A DNA stretch of 64,000 nt from JBJHDF01 sp050486405 (GTDB lineage: Bacteria; Pseudomonadota; Gammaproteobacteria; Pseudomonadales; Cellvibrionaceae): contig JBJHDF010000015.1 of assembly GCA_050486405.1 (NCBI GenBank), positions 1 through 64,000 on the forward strand. Direction: 5' to 3'. Shown one piece after another: positions 25,818-37,100 of this stretch (its first letter is position 1; every line of letters begins with the position of its first letter). The position numbers and the translations under genes are program-made. The notes beneath the pieces were generated by a model. The model searched no databases and had not been told where the DNA came from. It was given only the letters and a program-made list of their open reading frames with translations.

Positions 25818-26348
25818 TCAGGCGCCCGCCATCAACTCCGCCTGTACGATTTCTATCCAGTAGCCGTCCGGATCCCGGATAAAGGCGATATTTTTCATCT
25901 TGCCCTCCTCGGGCCGCTTGACGTAGCTCACCCCGTTGGCATCAAACCAGGCGATGGCCTTGCCCAGATCGGGCACCGAAAAACAGATATGACCAAAGCC
26001 CTGAGGCTGGCTGTTACCGTCGTGATAGCGGGCCTCGGGGTCGCTCTCGGTACCCCAGTTGTGGGTCAGCTCCAGGATGCCGCGCTGACTGAAAGTCCAG
26101 CGGTTGCGCCCGGGCACATCCCCGGGAATCGACTCGCCTTCGTCCGGGCGCGCCAGAAAGTACAGGGAAAAGCGCATCTCCTCAAAATCCAGCCGCCGCA
26201 GCACCCGCATGCCCAGCACATGGGTATAAAACGCCAGCGACCGCTCGGGGTCCACGACGCGCAGCATGGTGTGATTGAAACGAAAACCCCGCGTCTCTTC
26301 CGGCGCCTGTGCGGCCACGCCGGGGTGGTGTTCTGTGTTGAAACTCAT
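25818..26348 (-). CDS. gloA: Lactoylglutathione lyase (glyoxalase I)
   Basis: This 176-residue enzyme converts the methylglyoxal-glutathione hemithioacetal to S-lactoylglutathione. Both vicinal-oxygen-chelate halves are present. Metal ligands are His in FNHTMLRV, Glu in GILELTHNWG, His in GFGHICFSV and Glu in GYWIEIVQAE. The length and the insert around DEGESIPGDVPGRN match the longer zinc-type form found in Pseudomonas and eukaryotes. Single gene. Confidence 0.93.
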   Translation of the reverse strand: MSFNTEHHPGVAAQAPEETRGFRFNHTMLRVVDPERSLAFYTHVLGMRVLRRLDFEEMRFSLYFLARPDEGESIPGDVPGRNRWTFSQRGILELTHNWGTESDPEARYHDGNSQPQGFGHICFSVPDLGKAIAWFDANGVSYVKRPEEGKMKNIAFIRDPDGYWIEIVQAELMAGA

Positions 26349-26377
26349 AACTCAGCTCCTGTGTCGATACTTCAATA

Positions 26378-26420
26378 ACCCCTCTCCCTGCGCCTGACGG
26401 AGGGGGCCGGGGGGAGGTGC
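26378..26420. repeat. GC-rich palindromic intergenic repeat, copy C
   Basis: The core cccctctccctgcgcctgac followed by ggagggggccggggggaggtg lies in the gap between gloA and the SRPBCC gene and belongs to the same family as copies A, B, D and E. Confidence 0.6.
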
Positions 26421-26499
26421 CGGGGAGATGTCGAAATCCACCCTTCCAGGTCGACTACATGGTACCCGAACAACACACATTACCGACAGGAGCCGGATT

Positions 26500-26946
26500 A
26501 TGCCCAACACCATCAAGCTGCATCGTGTCCTCCAGGCGCCCCCACAGCGGGTGTACCGCGCCTTTCTCGACCCGGACGCCCTGGCCAAATGGATACCCCC
26601 CAACGGCTTTACCGGCAAGGTTCACGAAATGGATGCCAGGGAGGGCGGCGGTTTCCGCATGTCCTTTACCAACTTCACCACGGGCAACAGCCATTTCTTT
26701 AGCGGCAAGTATGTGGAACTGGTGCCCGACCAGTTGATCCGGCACACAGACACCTTCGACGACCCCAACCTGCCCGGCACCATGAACGTCACCATCACCC
26801 TGAAGCCGGTATCCTGCGGCACCGAGCTAAGCATCGTCCAGGAGGGTGTACCCGACGTGATTCCGCCCGACGGCTGTTACCTGGGCTGGCAGGAATCGCT
26901 GATACTGCTGGCGAAGCTGGTGGAACCGGAAATCCCCGACGGCTAA
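26500..26946 (+). CDS. SRPBCC/AHSA1-family protein
   Basis: This 148-residue protein matches the AHSA1 (START/Bet v1-like) ligand-binding fold: LHRVLQAPPQRVYRAFLDPDALAKWIPP at the start and a C-terminal helix GWQESLILLAKLVEPEI. Members bind hydrophobic ligands or assist stress responses, and the ligand is unknown here. AGGAG lies seven bases upstream of the ATG at 26500. It is transcribed away from gloA. Confidence 0.85.
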   Translation: MPNTIKLHRVLQAPPQRVYRAFLDPDALAKWIPPNGFTGKVHEMDAREGGGFRMSFTNFTTGNSHFFSGKYVELVPDQLIRHTDTFDDPNLPGTMNVTITLKPVSCGTELSIVQEGVPDVIPPDGCYLGWQESLILLAKLVEPEIPDG

Positions 26947-26947
26947 A

Positions 26948-27166
26948 GCGACCCACACCATCGAACAGCAAATCGCCCTGCTGCAACAGGCCAAGGCCGG
27001 CCTCAGCTGGCAAATCGACCACCAGGCCCTGGTCAGCGAGCCCCAGCCCTTTCACCGGTGGGGCAATGCCCCCGGGCGGGAGTTGCGCATCAGCGCCGAC
27101 CGGTCACTGCATCTGGCGTTGTCGACCCGCTGGCAACGCCCCGAGGATCTGCCCCCGGCCTGCTAA
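26948..27166 (+). pseudogene. Start-less small coding remnant downstream of the SRPBCC gene
   Basis: A frame of about 72 codons with coding-like composition runs to a TAA (ATHTIEQQIALLQQAKAGLS ... QRPEDLPPAC). It has no ATG, GTG or TTG at its apparent beginning just after the SRPBCC stop codon. I do not recognise the protein. It may be a gene that lost its start codon or one using a rare start. Its stop overlaps the stop of the convergent outer-membrane protein gene. Confidence 0.35.
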
Positions 27167-27645
27167 AACTTGTAGCCCACGGCAACAGACGCCGTGCCAA
27201 TTCCCTCATCGTAAAACTCGGCGGCCAGCGCCTCCAGCCTGATATACAGGCCATCCTGATTCCCCATGGGCGTAAAGCGCACACCAATACCCAATGCCAG
27301 GCTGGTATCCGACACATAGCCATCACCGGGTGCCAGGTCTTCGCGCAGATACATCAAGCCCACCTTGCCATACAACCGAAACAGACGGGTATTAAAGTCA
27401 TGGCCCAGATCCGCGCCAAAGTACACCTGCGCCACTTCATCTTCCAGCACCAGCCGACCGTTGAGACCCACCACGCTGGTAAAATCCACACCCAAATCCA
27501 CACCGGCCATATTCACGCTGCGACACTCATCGCAATCCACATTGCTGGCGTTCGCAAAGATACCACCCACGTAAAAACCCCGTTGATCCGCCCAGGTCCA
27601 GGGGGCAACAACGCACAACAACAATAACACCACAAGATTTTTCAT
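27163..27645 (-). CDS. Small outer-membrane beta-barrel protein
   Basis: This 160-residue protein has a signal peptide (KNLVVLLLLCVVAPWTWA) and alternating amphipathic strands ending in VAVGYKF with the C-terminal aromatic residue expected of an outer-membrane barrel. Its size fits an eight-stranded OmpA/OmpW-like or Ail-like barrel. Segments such as GFYVGGIFANAS and RLFRLYGKVGLMYLRED are typical strands. Specific function unknown. GGAGA precedes the chosen ATG at 27645. Confidence 0.75.
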   Translation of the reverse strand: MKNLVVLLLLCVVAPWTWADQRGFYVGGIFANASNVDCDECRSVNMAGVDLGVDFTSVVGLNGRLVLEDEVAQVYFGADLGHDFNTRLFRLYGKVGLMYLREDLAPGDGYVSDTSLALGIGVRFTPMGNQDGLYIRLEALAAEFYDEGIGTASVAVGYKF

Positions 27646-27963
27646 AGTCTTCTCCAAAGTTCATTCACGTTGACACTTTGGATACTGGAAGCAAACGGAT
27701 AAAACAGCAACGCTGTACAAACACACACGTCAAGCCAGTTGTCGAGGCAATTTCGATCGACAGCGTTTTTACGAATAACCTGGAAAATACCGTCAAGTTG
27801 CTGGACAAACCTCAATTCCCTGCTTTGACCAAAAGATCCTCGGACGGTCCGGATTCTCCTCAGGAATCGAATATACAAGGTGGTGAGCGATCCTGCTGCG
27901 GGCGACACCGTTCACTTCAACTTTGATTCTGGCGCCGACCATGAATACATCCTACAATGCACT
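27646..27963. other. Intergenic region upstream of the beta-barrel gene
   Basis: About 320 bp without a credible gene, lower in GC than the flanks. It should hold the leftward promoter of the outer-membrane protein gene. I see no other clear element before the tRNA-like structure at 27964. Confidence 0.5.
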
Positions 27964-28056
27964 TGGTGAGAGGAGTGGTAGTTTCCTAGCGGTAAAGGTT
28001 AGGGACCGTATGGTCGCTATGATGGGGTTCGAGTCCTCCGCCACTCCTTCTCACCA
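27964..28056 (+). ncRNA. tRNA-like structured element with extended outer stem
   Basis: The core (27972-28047, 76 nt) has a seven-pair acceptor-like stem GGAGTGG/CCACTCC, a D-loop-like segment AGCGGTAAA and a T-arm-like GGGGTTCGAGTCCTCC. The middle is a short-loop hairpin (GACCGTATGGTC) and not a 7-nt anticodon loop. The stem extends outward by seven more pairs (TGGTGAG with TCTCACCA), so about 15 bp close the element. It lies about 130 bp from the old end of the CRISPR array. It could be a decayed tRNA, an integration remnant or an unrecognised RNA. The strand was assigned by tRNA orientation only. Confidence 0.45.
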
Positions 28057-28123
28057 CATCACAACGGTCAGTAGCTTGTAACGATCCCGGGGCAGGCTGC
28101 GGACTTGAAAAAGCTCGCGAGCT

Positions 28124-28155
28124 ATTTCAATCCACGCGCCCGCGAAGGGCACAAC
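28124..28155 (-). repeat. Solitary type I-C-like CRISPR repeat
   Basis: Read on the minus strand this 32-bp sequence starts GTTGTGCCCTTCGCGGGC and ends GCGTGGATTGAAAT. Length, internal hairpin (GCCC/GGGC) and the GTGGATTGAAA end match type I-C repeats. Only one copy is present, 29 bp before the first type I-E repeat. It looks like the relic of a second array. Confidence 0.6.
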
Positions 28156-28184
28156 ACCGGCAGCGTGGCCGATGTTGCGATACA

Positions 28185-31100
28185 GAAACACCCCCACGTG
28201 CGTGGGGAAGACTTATCCCGGAACCACCGGCACACGCGGTCAGGGGAAACACCCCCACGTGCGTGGGGAAGACACGCACAGCGATGGATCTATCTGCCAC
28301 ACGTGGGAAACACCCCCACGTGCGTGGGGAAGACCCAAAGGTTACCATCCCGGCCCGGGCGACCCTGGAAACACCCCCACGTGCGTGGGGAAGACGGATA
28401 TTTTGAGCCGCCGCCAACTCCAATACCAGAAACACCCCCACGTGCGTGGGGAAGACCCCACCATCCGCCACAGGCAAAACAAACCGATGGAAACACCCCC
28501 ACGTGCGTGGGGAAGACTTACGTTGGGCAAATTGAAGCAAAGCTGAGGAAGAAACACCCCCACGTGCGTGGGGAAGACACAAAGACACGGGCGGGTTGTG
28601 CTGGTACAAAAGAAGCACCCCCACGTGCGTGGGGAAGACATGGCCCGCCTGTCCGACCGCGTGAAACAGATAGAAACACCCCCACGTGCGTGGGGAAGAC
28701 CCAACGCCGACCACAAGGCGGGGCATACGCCGAGAAACACCCCCACGTGCGTGGGGAAGACGACCAGGTATCCGGCCGCCAGTGCGACGGCCTGGAAACA
28801 CCCCCACGTGCGTGGGGAAGACAGAGCTTGTGCGAGCAGCACTGGGAGCGCCGTAGAAACACCCCCACGTGCGTGGGGAAGACTGCTCAATGATGAGCAG
28901 ACGCTACCCAAGGGCAGAAACACCCCCACGTGCGTGGGGAAGACCATACCGCCGTCTGGTGTGATGGTAATAACCTGGAAACACCCCCACGTGCGTGGGG
29001 AAGACGTCTCAAGTCGGGTGATGTGCCGGCGTTTAAAAGAAACACCCCCACGTGCGTGGGGAAGACCATGTGGGCTTCTACAACCAAACGCGCCCGGTGG
29101 AAACACCCCCACGTGCGTGGGGAAGACACCCCATGAATGACGAACTGCATAATCTCCAAGGAAACACCCCCACGTGCGTGGGGAAGACGCTCATGGACCG
29201 GCGGTAGTGCTGGTCAATCAGGAAACACCCCCACGTGCGTGGGGAAGACGCCGTCGTGAGCGTGAACACCTGACGATCTCCGGAAACACCCCCACGTGCG
29301 TGGGGAAGACCGCAACCGGATCCTGAATATCTATCTGCACCGAGAAACACCCCCACGTGCGTGGGGAAGACAGCAACGGGACCTTGGATACGTAGTCGGC
29401 TCGGGAAACACCCCCACGTGCGTGGGGAAGACACGACGACGCAACCATCAGTATCCTGGATGTAAGAAACACCCCCACGTGCGTGGGGAAGACCTTCCCT
29501 TTCTCCCAAATCCAATGGAACAGGAAGAAACACCCCCACGTGCGTGGGGAAGACGCTGCAAAATGACTTCCTGTGGGGCTGGATATAGAAACACCCCCAC
29601 GTGCGTGGGGAAGACGCTCTCTTTCCTGCTCCACTTCACACAAAACTGGAAACACCCCCACGTGCGTGGGGAAGACGCTCTCTTTCCTGCTCCACTTCAC
29701 ACAAAACTGGAAACACCCCCACGTGCGTGGGGAAGACGACCGCCGTTGTCGGCTTGTGCGTCAACGTGTAGAAACACCCCCACGTGCGTGGGGAAGACCG
29801 CGTTTTAATAATCCGGGCGGTGCCGTTGCCGGAAACACCCCCACGTGCGTGGGGAAGACCTACAAGAGGGTTTGACCGTGAAATACTCACTGGAAACACC
29901 CCCACGTGCGTGGGGAAGACCAGCCGCAACAGGGGCCGGGCCGGGTCCATCAGGAAACACCCCCACGTGCGTGGGGAAGACCAACCAAGGATGCGAAAGG
30001 CGGGGACGAAGATAGAAACACCCCCACGTGCGTGGGGAAGACGAAAGGCAGGTAATCTGGTCAGGCGCCCCCTTGGAAACACCCCCACGTGCGTGGGGAA
30101 GACTACGGCTACAAGAGTCTAGCCAAACTAGAACCAGAAACACCCCCACGTGCGTGGGGAAGACTCGTCGCTGTGCTTTTTGCAGAGGGTCTGCAGAGAA
30201 ACACCCCCACGTGCGTGGGGAAGACACCTGCTTAACCACCGCCAAGCGCTGAATAAAAGAAACACCCCCACGTGCGTGGGGAAGACGCAGTAAAGAGTAA
30301 GAACGACGAAATGGAGGTGGAAACACCCCCACGTGCGTGGGGAAGACTCCCCCATTTCCTGCCCCATGCGGGCCAGTTCAGAAACACCCCCACGTGCGTG
30401 GGGAAGACCACGGGCACGGGAGACCAACGCCAGGTGATTCAGAAACACCCCCACGTGCGTGGGGAAGACCGCTGGCCGCCGTACTGCGCACACTCGTCCT
30501 GGGAAACACCCCCACGTGCGTGGGGAAGACGGACCCAAGCGCGTTTTGATGACGGTCACCGGGGAAACACCCCCACGTGCGTGGGGAAGACCCGATCGAG
30601 CTATCAGAAGTCATGTGCGACCCGGAAACACCCCCACGTGCGTGGGGAAGACTTCGGCGTTGCCACCTCAAACACTCGCGCCTCGGAAACACCCCCACGT
30701 GCGTGGGGAAGACAATGGTGGCATGTTTCCCGTAGCCTATCATCAGGAAACACCCCCACGTGCGTGGGGAAGACACTTTGACGCTAACCCGGAAGAGAAG
30801 GCCCGCAGAAACACCCCCACGTGCGTGGGGAAGACCCCAGCCTGGCATTTCACGATTATAGCGTAACAGAAACACCCCCACGTGCGTGGGGAAGACATCG
30901 ACACAAGCGCGAACCGGCTTTCGATCTGGGAAACACCCCCACGTGCGTGGGGAAGACTCCACCCGACCTATAGCAAAGACCTCTTGATTGGAAACACCCC
31001 CACGTGCGTGGGGAAGACCTTGATCACCTCAGCAAAGGGAATGCTGGGACAGAAACACCCCCACGTGCGTGGGGAAGACACTGTGCCATCCTCCAGCGTC

Positions 31101-34100
31101 TTTACGTACATAGAAACACCCCCACGTGCGTGGGGAAGACTACATAGAGGCCCTGCAATACGATCTCCTGGAGGAAACACCCCCACGTGCGTGGGGAAGA
31201 CGCCTGCGTCGCCTGCACGCAACCGTACGAGAGGGAAACACCCCCACGTGCGTGGGGAAGACGGGAGTTCCTGGCCGCGCCTACGGGCGTAAGGGGAAAC
31301 ACCCCCACGTGCGTGGGGAAGACCAGCGGGCACCGCCGGCAAGATCCTGGTCAATGGAAACACCCCCACGTGCGTGGGGAAGACTGTTCGATCTCGGCGG
31401 GTATAGCTTTTCCAGAGGAAACACCCCCACGTGCGTGGGGAAGACGCGGCTTTGGTGGGTGACTATGTGCTCGCAACAGAAACACCCCCACGTGCGTGGG
31501 GAAGACCTTGGGCTGAGCATGTACGCAAGATGCGCCAAAGAAACACCCCCACGTGCGTGGGGAAGACTCCCAGCCGTCATTTGCTGTAGCGCTTGCAACA
31601 GAAACACCCCCACGTGCGTGGGGAAGACTGCCTACTAATGCACAACCTTCAGCGGGTGCAGGAAACACCCCCACGTGCGTGGGGAAGACTCATTCAGGCT
31701 GGAGGAAACCCGGTCCCGATCAGAAACACCCCCACGTGCGTGGGGAAGACTTTACGAAGACGACGGCCACACCCTGCAATCCAGAAACACCCCCACGTGC
31801 GTGGGGAAGACGCTGCTTTTCTCGTGGCTCCGGCTCCTTGGGTGGAAACACCCCCACGTGCGTGGGGAAGACGTCTGTAAACCTCCCGCCCACACATAAG
31901 GGTAAGAAACACCCCCACGTGCGTGGGGAAGACGTCACCCTCTTTGACAACCTCAGCCTTTGCCCAGAAACACCCCCACGTGCGTGGGGAAGACCAACTA
32001 ACGGTGACTTCAATCAGGGGTGGGAGGGAAACACCCCCACGTGCGTGGGGAAGACTCTCCCGTTGTTTGAGCGCTTGCGCTCTCTAAGGAAACACCCCCA
32101 CGTGCGTGGGGAAGACCAAACTGGGGCTCGTCCAGAATCTCGCCGCTGAGAAACACCCCCACGTGCGTGGGGAAGACCAGAATCTGGAAAAGTGGGCAGG
32201 GAAGTCAGCAGAAACACCCCCACGTGCGTGGGGAAGACGGCCTTGCGCTGGATAAATCAAAAGCCATCAGAGAAACACCCCCACGTGCGTGGGGAAGACA
32301 CCCCCTGGGGCGCGCAATGACTCCGCACGACAGAAACACCCCCACGTGCGTGGGGAAGACCCCGGGTCATCGAAAAACCGGTCTATATCGACAGAAACAC
32401 CCCCACGTGCGTGGGGAAGACGAATCCGGTCTGCTCTGGGCCGACTGGGATCTGGAAACACCCCCACGTGCGTGGGGAAGACTCATGTCGGATTTTCCAG
32501 AAAGCCGATCATTCAGAAACACCCCCACGTGCGTGGGGAAGACCAGAGACATTGTAGAAGGCTTGGCAGCAAAGCCAGAAACACCCCCACGTGCGTGGGG
32601 AAGACTAACCCTTTTTATCAAGTCCGGGTCAATGGTCAGAAACACCCCCACGTGCGTGGGGAAGACCAGTTAGTTCAACAAACGACTTTATGTTGTAGGG
32701 AAACACCCCCACGTGCGTGGGGAAGACGTCAGCATGGCCGCTACGTCGAAATGGCCCGGAGAAACACCCCCACGTGCGTGGGGAAGACATCGCGTCATAC
32801 GTAACGAGGTGGCGGACGTGGGAAACACCCCCACGTGCGTGGGGAAGACCAACCTGGGCCTGCTGGCAGCGACCTACGCGCAGAAACACCCCCACGTGCG
32901 TGGGGAAGACGCAGCAATAGCAGCAATAGTAAACGCAATTTTGGAAACACCCCCACGTGCGTGGGGAAGACGCATTGTGATAACAAAACAATCTAACCGC
33001 ACCAGAAACACCCCCACGTGCGTGGGGAAGACTAACTACAGGGCCTACTACAATAGTCTTACTCAGAAACACCCCCACGTGCGTGGGGAAGACTTGCGCT
33101 CTTTGGCAATTTCGGATATGTAGGCGGAAACACCCCCACGTGCGTGGGGAAGACCTCGCTTGCCGTTTTCCGAGCGCTCTTTTTCCGGAAACACCCCCAC
33201 GTGCGTGGGGAAGACCAGCTCGTTAAGCGCTTGCTCTCTGGCTTTGTGGAAACACCCCCACGTGCGTGGGGAAGACACTGCGCAACAGGCTGAGGGTAGA
33301 ACCAAGTCGGAAACACCCCCACGTGCGTGGGGAAGACCATTATGCTGAATAAGTAAATGATACGTGCTTGGAAACACCCCCACGTGCGTGGGGAAGACAG
33401 TCGATAGTCAGCCCGGTTAGCGATATGCGCAGAAACACCCCCACGTGCGTGGGGAAGACCTTAACGGTCATCAGGATTGAGCGGGATGATAAGAAACACC
33501 CCCACGTGCGTGGGGAAGACGAAACAAGCTGTCCAGTACCCGCTGAATAGACAGAAACACCCCCACGTGCGTGGGGAAGACACCAATGGGAGATATTTAT
33601 GAGTTTAGTTGAAAGAAACACCCCCACGTGCGTGGGGAAGACCTGGTGAGCATCGAAGACGTGATGGCCAATCAAGAAACACCCCCACGTGCGTGGGGAA
33701 GACACTTTTCGGCATCTGGGTCAATGCCCCACACTAGAAACACCCCCACGTGCGTGGGGAAGACGACGCTTTATGCCTAATCAGCAATTCGGATTAAGAA
33801 ACACCCCCACGTGCGTGGGGAAGACACTTTTCGGCATCTGGGTCAATGCCCCACACTAGAAACACCCCCACGTGCGTGGGGAAGACGTCTGGCCCGAGTG
33901 CGTAGAATCCGTTACCGTGGAAACACCCCCACGTGCGTGGGGAAGACGCTCAAGCATAGCAACAGCTTTTCTTTGATCCAGAAACACCCCCACGTGCGTG
34001 GGGAAGACCCCGCGCTAGACTCGGCCCAAAGCTCAACGGTGGAAACACCCCCACGTGCGTGGGGAAGACGAAATAGCTCCAGAACGCCATCAGGCATAGG

Positions 34101-37100
34101 CAGAAACACCCCCACGTGCGTGGGGAAGACTTTGAGGACGAGACGCGGAAGCAGTGTCACGAGGAAACACCCCCACGTGCGTGGGGAAGACTCGATCTAC
34201 ATGCAATTTCTGGGAGAGAGTTTAGAAACACCCCCACGTGCGTGGGGAAGACAGCCGTGGCTGTTTTTCTGGGGCATGCTGCTGGGAAACACCCCCACGT
34301 GCGTGGGGAAGACACAAGGACTATACCGGCAAGTCTGCTGGCGAGAGAAACACCCCCACGTGCGTGGGGAAGACCGTTGCAGCACCCAAACCCCGGAGCC
34401 AGCCCTAGAAACACCCCCACGTGCGTGGGGAAGACCGAAATAGAGCCGGACATCAATCACTGCAATGAGAAACACCCCCACGTGCGTGGGGAAGACCTCG
34501 TTACCCAGACATCCAGTACCGCGACCTTAGAAACACCCCCACGTGCGTGGGGAAGACCCAAGGCGGATTCTCGTCCAGCTTTTCGCTGTGGAAACACCCC
34601 CACGTGCGTGGGGAAGACTCAGGTACGAGCCAAAGATTTCATGCTCCAGCAGAAACACCCCCACGTGCGTGGGGAAGACTTGAGGTTGCTGACACCACAA
34701 GTCCATCACAAAGAAACACCCCCACGTGCGTGGGGAAGACTTAATGTTGATACAGGCACAGCAAGTGTCAGCAGAAACACCCCCACGTGCGTGGGGAAGA
34801 CCAAACGAAGACGCTGCGCCGCAACCTGGGGATGGAAACACCCCCACGTGCGTGGGGAAGACATATCGGCGAGGGAAGCATAATGCCCATACCAAGAAAC
34901 ACCCCCACGTGCGTGGGGAAGACGACCGACAGTTTTTCCTTTGAAGAACACCTCCAGAAACACCCCCACGTGCGTGGGGAAGACCTCCACCAACAACTAT
35001 CGACGGGGGCGCACTGGGAAACACCCCCACGTGCGTGGGGAAGACGTTTGACGCATTATATCTCACCTTGTATTACTAGAAACACCCCCACGTGCGTGGG
35101 GAAGACTTTACCCATCGAAAAGTGATGTCGCTTGGATTGGAAACACCCCCACGTGCGTGGGGAAGACATCCGCAAGGACAAAAGAAGCTCCGTCGAGTCA
35201 GAAACACCCCCACGTGCGTGGGGAAGACAGACCCTGCAAAGCATCATGGATGCCGGGCTGAGAAACACCCCCACGTGCGTGGGGAAGACCAGTCTCTGGC
35301 AGATCAAAAAATCCTGACTTGGGAAACACCCCCACGTGCGTGGGGAAGACTCGGCTTGTACCCGGCTAAAGCCGGCGCCGTTAGAAACACCCCCACGTGC
35401 GTGGGGAAGACTCTCGGGTTTCGGGCACTGACAAGCCCATGTCAGAAACACCCCCACGTGCGTGGGGAAGACCCAAACCGTTGGCTATTATCCAGCCCTT
35501 AGAGGGAAACACCCCCACGTGCGTGGGGAAGACTCTCAACTGCAAGCGATACACGACAGTGAGGTAGAAACACCCCCACGTGCGTGGGGAAGACCTGGTC
35601 GTAGGCTCGATTTAGTACATCTGATAGGAAACACCCCCACGTGCGTGGGGAAGACCAAACGATCCACACGCCCTGACTGCTTTCCTGAGAAACACCCCCA
35701 CGTGCGTGGGGAAGACCGCCCAGTTCTCGGGCTAACCCGTCCGGCGATAGAAACACCCCCACGTGCGTGGGGAAGACTTAATTATACCAAAAACCACCCA
35801 CTAACACACGGAAACACCCCCACGTGCGTGGGGAAGACCGAAGCCTTCAATCTGTGTGCTTTCAGCCCACGGAAACACCCCCACGTGCGTGGGGAAGACG
35901 ATGGGCTCCAAGGGTCAGAACTTATAAACCCAGAAACACCCCCACGTGCGTGGGGAAGACGCGCTGCAAGACGCCAAAAGAGCTGAGCAGCAAGAAACAC
36001 CCCCACGTGCGTGGGGAAGACAGCGGGCAGTTGACGAAGGCGGCATTTGGAGCGGAAACACCCCCACGTGCGTGGGGAAGACCCCCTCATAAATAAAGGG
36101 GGCCGAAGCCCCCGGGAAACACCCCCACGTGCGTGGGGAAGACCCCGCATGGCAATCAATAAGCTAGAGCTCATAAGAAACACCCCCACGTGCGTGGGGA
36201 AGACCAAAGACAAAAAAGCGTCTGGCGGACATGATGAGAAACACCCCCACGTGCGTGGGGAAGACAGAGAAACGCCAAGTTTATCGACCGACTGAACAGA
36301 AACACCCCCACGTGCGTGGGGAAGACCGACAACCTCTATTTTCCCTCCAGCGGCAATAAGAAACACCCCCACGTGCGTGGGGAAGACGCCCGTTCACCTC
36401 CCGGATTTCCAGCTTGACGGGAAACACCCCCACGTGCGTGGGGAAGACTACCGCAAGGAGCAGAAAGAACAAGGCGAGTTGGAAACACCCCCACGTGCGT
36501 GGGGAAGACTCGGCAGCAGCCCCAACATCAGGCTGATCGGTAGAAACACCCCCACGTGCGTGGGGAAGACACTATGCGCCCACAGACTCTAACGGCACAT
36601 TTGGAAACACCCCCACGTGCGTGGGGAAGACGTCCGGCAAGAGTAAAAGCTACGATGCTGGCTAGAAACACCCCCACGTGCGTGGGGAAGACAGGCGCTG
36701 AATAAAGATAAGCTGGACTTAGGAAGAAACACCCCCACGTGCGTGGGGAAGACATCTGGAGCACGGCAAAGAATGGCAATGCGGCAGAAACACCCCCACG
36801 TGCGTGGGGAAGACCCGATTACCAAAAAAAGCAAGTTCCAAAATTTGGAAACACCCCCACGTGCGTGGGGAAGACACCATCGATTCTATCGAGATTGACG
36901 GCAGGCCGGAAACACCCCCACGTGCGTGGGGAAGACGTGCAAGCACTGAAGCTGACAAGTGAGGAATGGGAAACACCCCCACGTGCGTGGGGAAGACCGC
37001 AAGGCTGTACGACCACGGCAATAAAACCGAGAAACACCCCCACGTGCGTGGGGAAGACTCTTTCCGGGCTGTCACGCATTATCAAGTTTGAGAAACACCC

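Noticed and set aside
26795..27055. Minus-strand small frame opposite the start-less remnant
   Set aside because: Its composition is that of a shadow frame. It spans the end of the SRPBCC gene and has no ribosome-binding site.
27972..28047. A normal tRNA gene next to the array
   Set aside because: There is no 7-nt anticodon loop or regular D-stem, and no CCA end in place. Kept only as a tRNA-like element.
28124..28184. A second functional CRISPR array of type I-C
   Set aside because: Only a single repeat-like copy exists and no type I-C cas genes are in the window.
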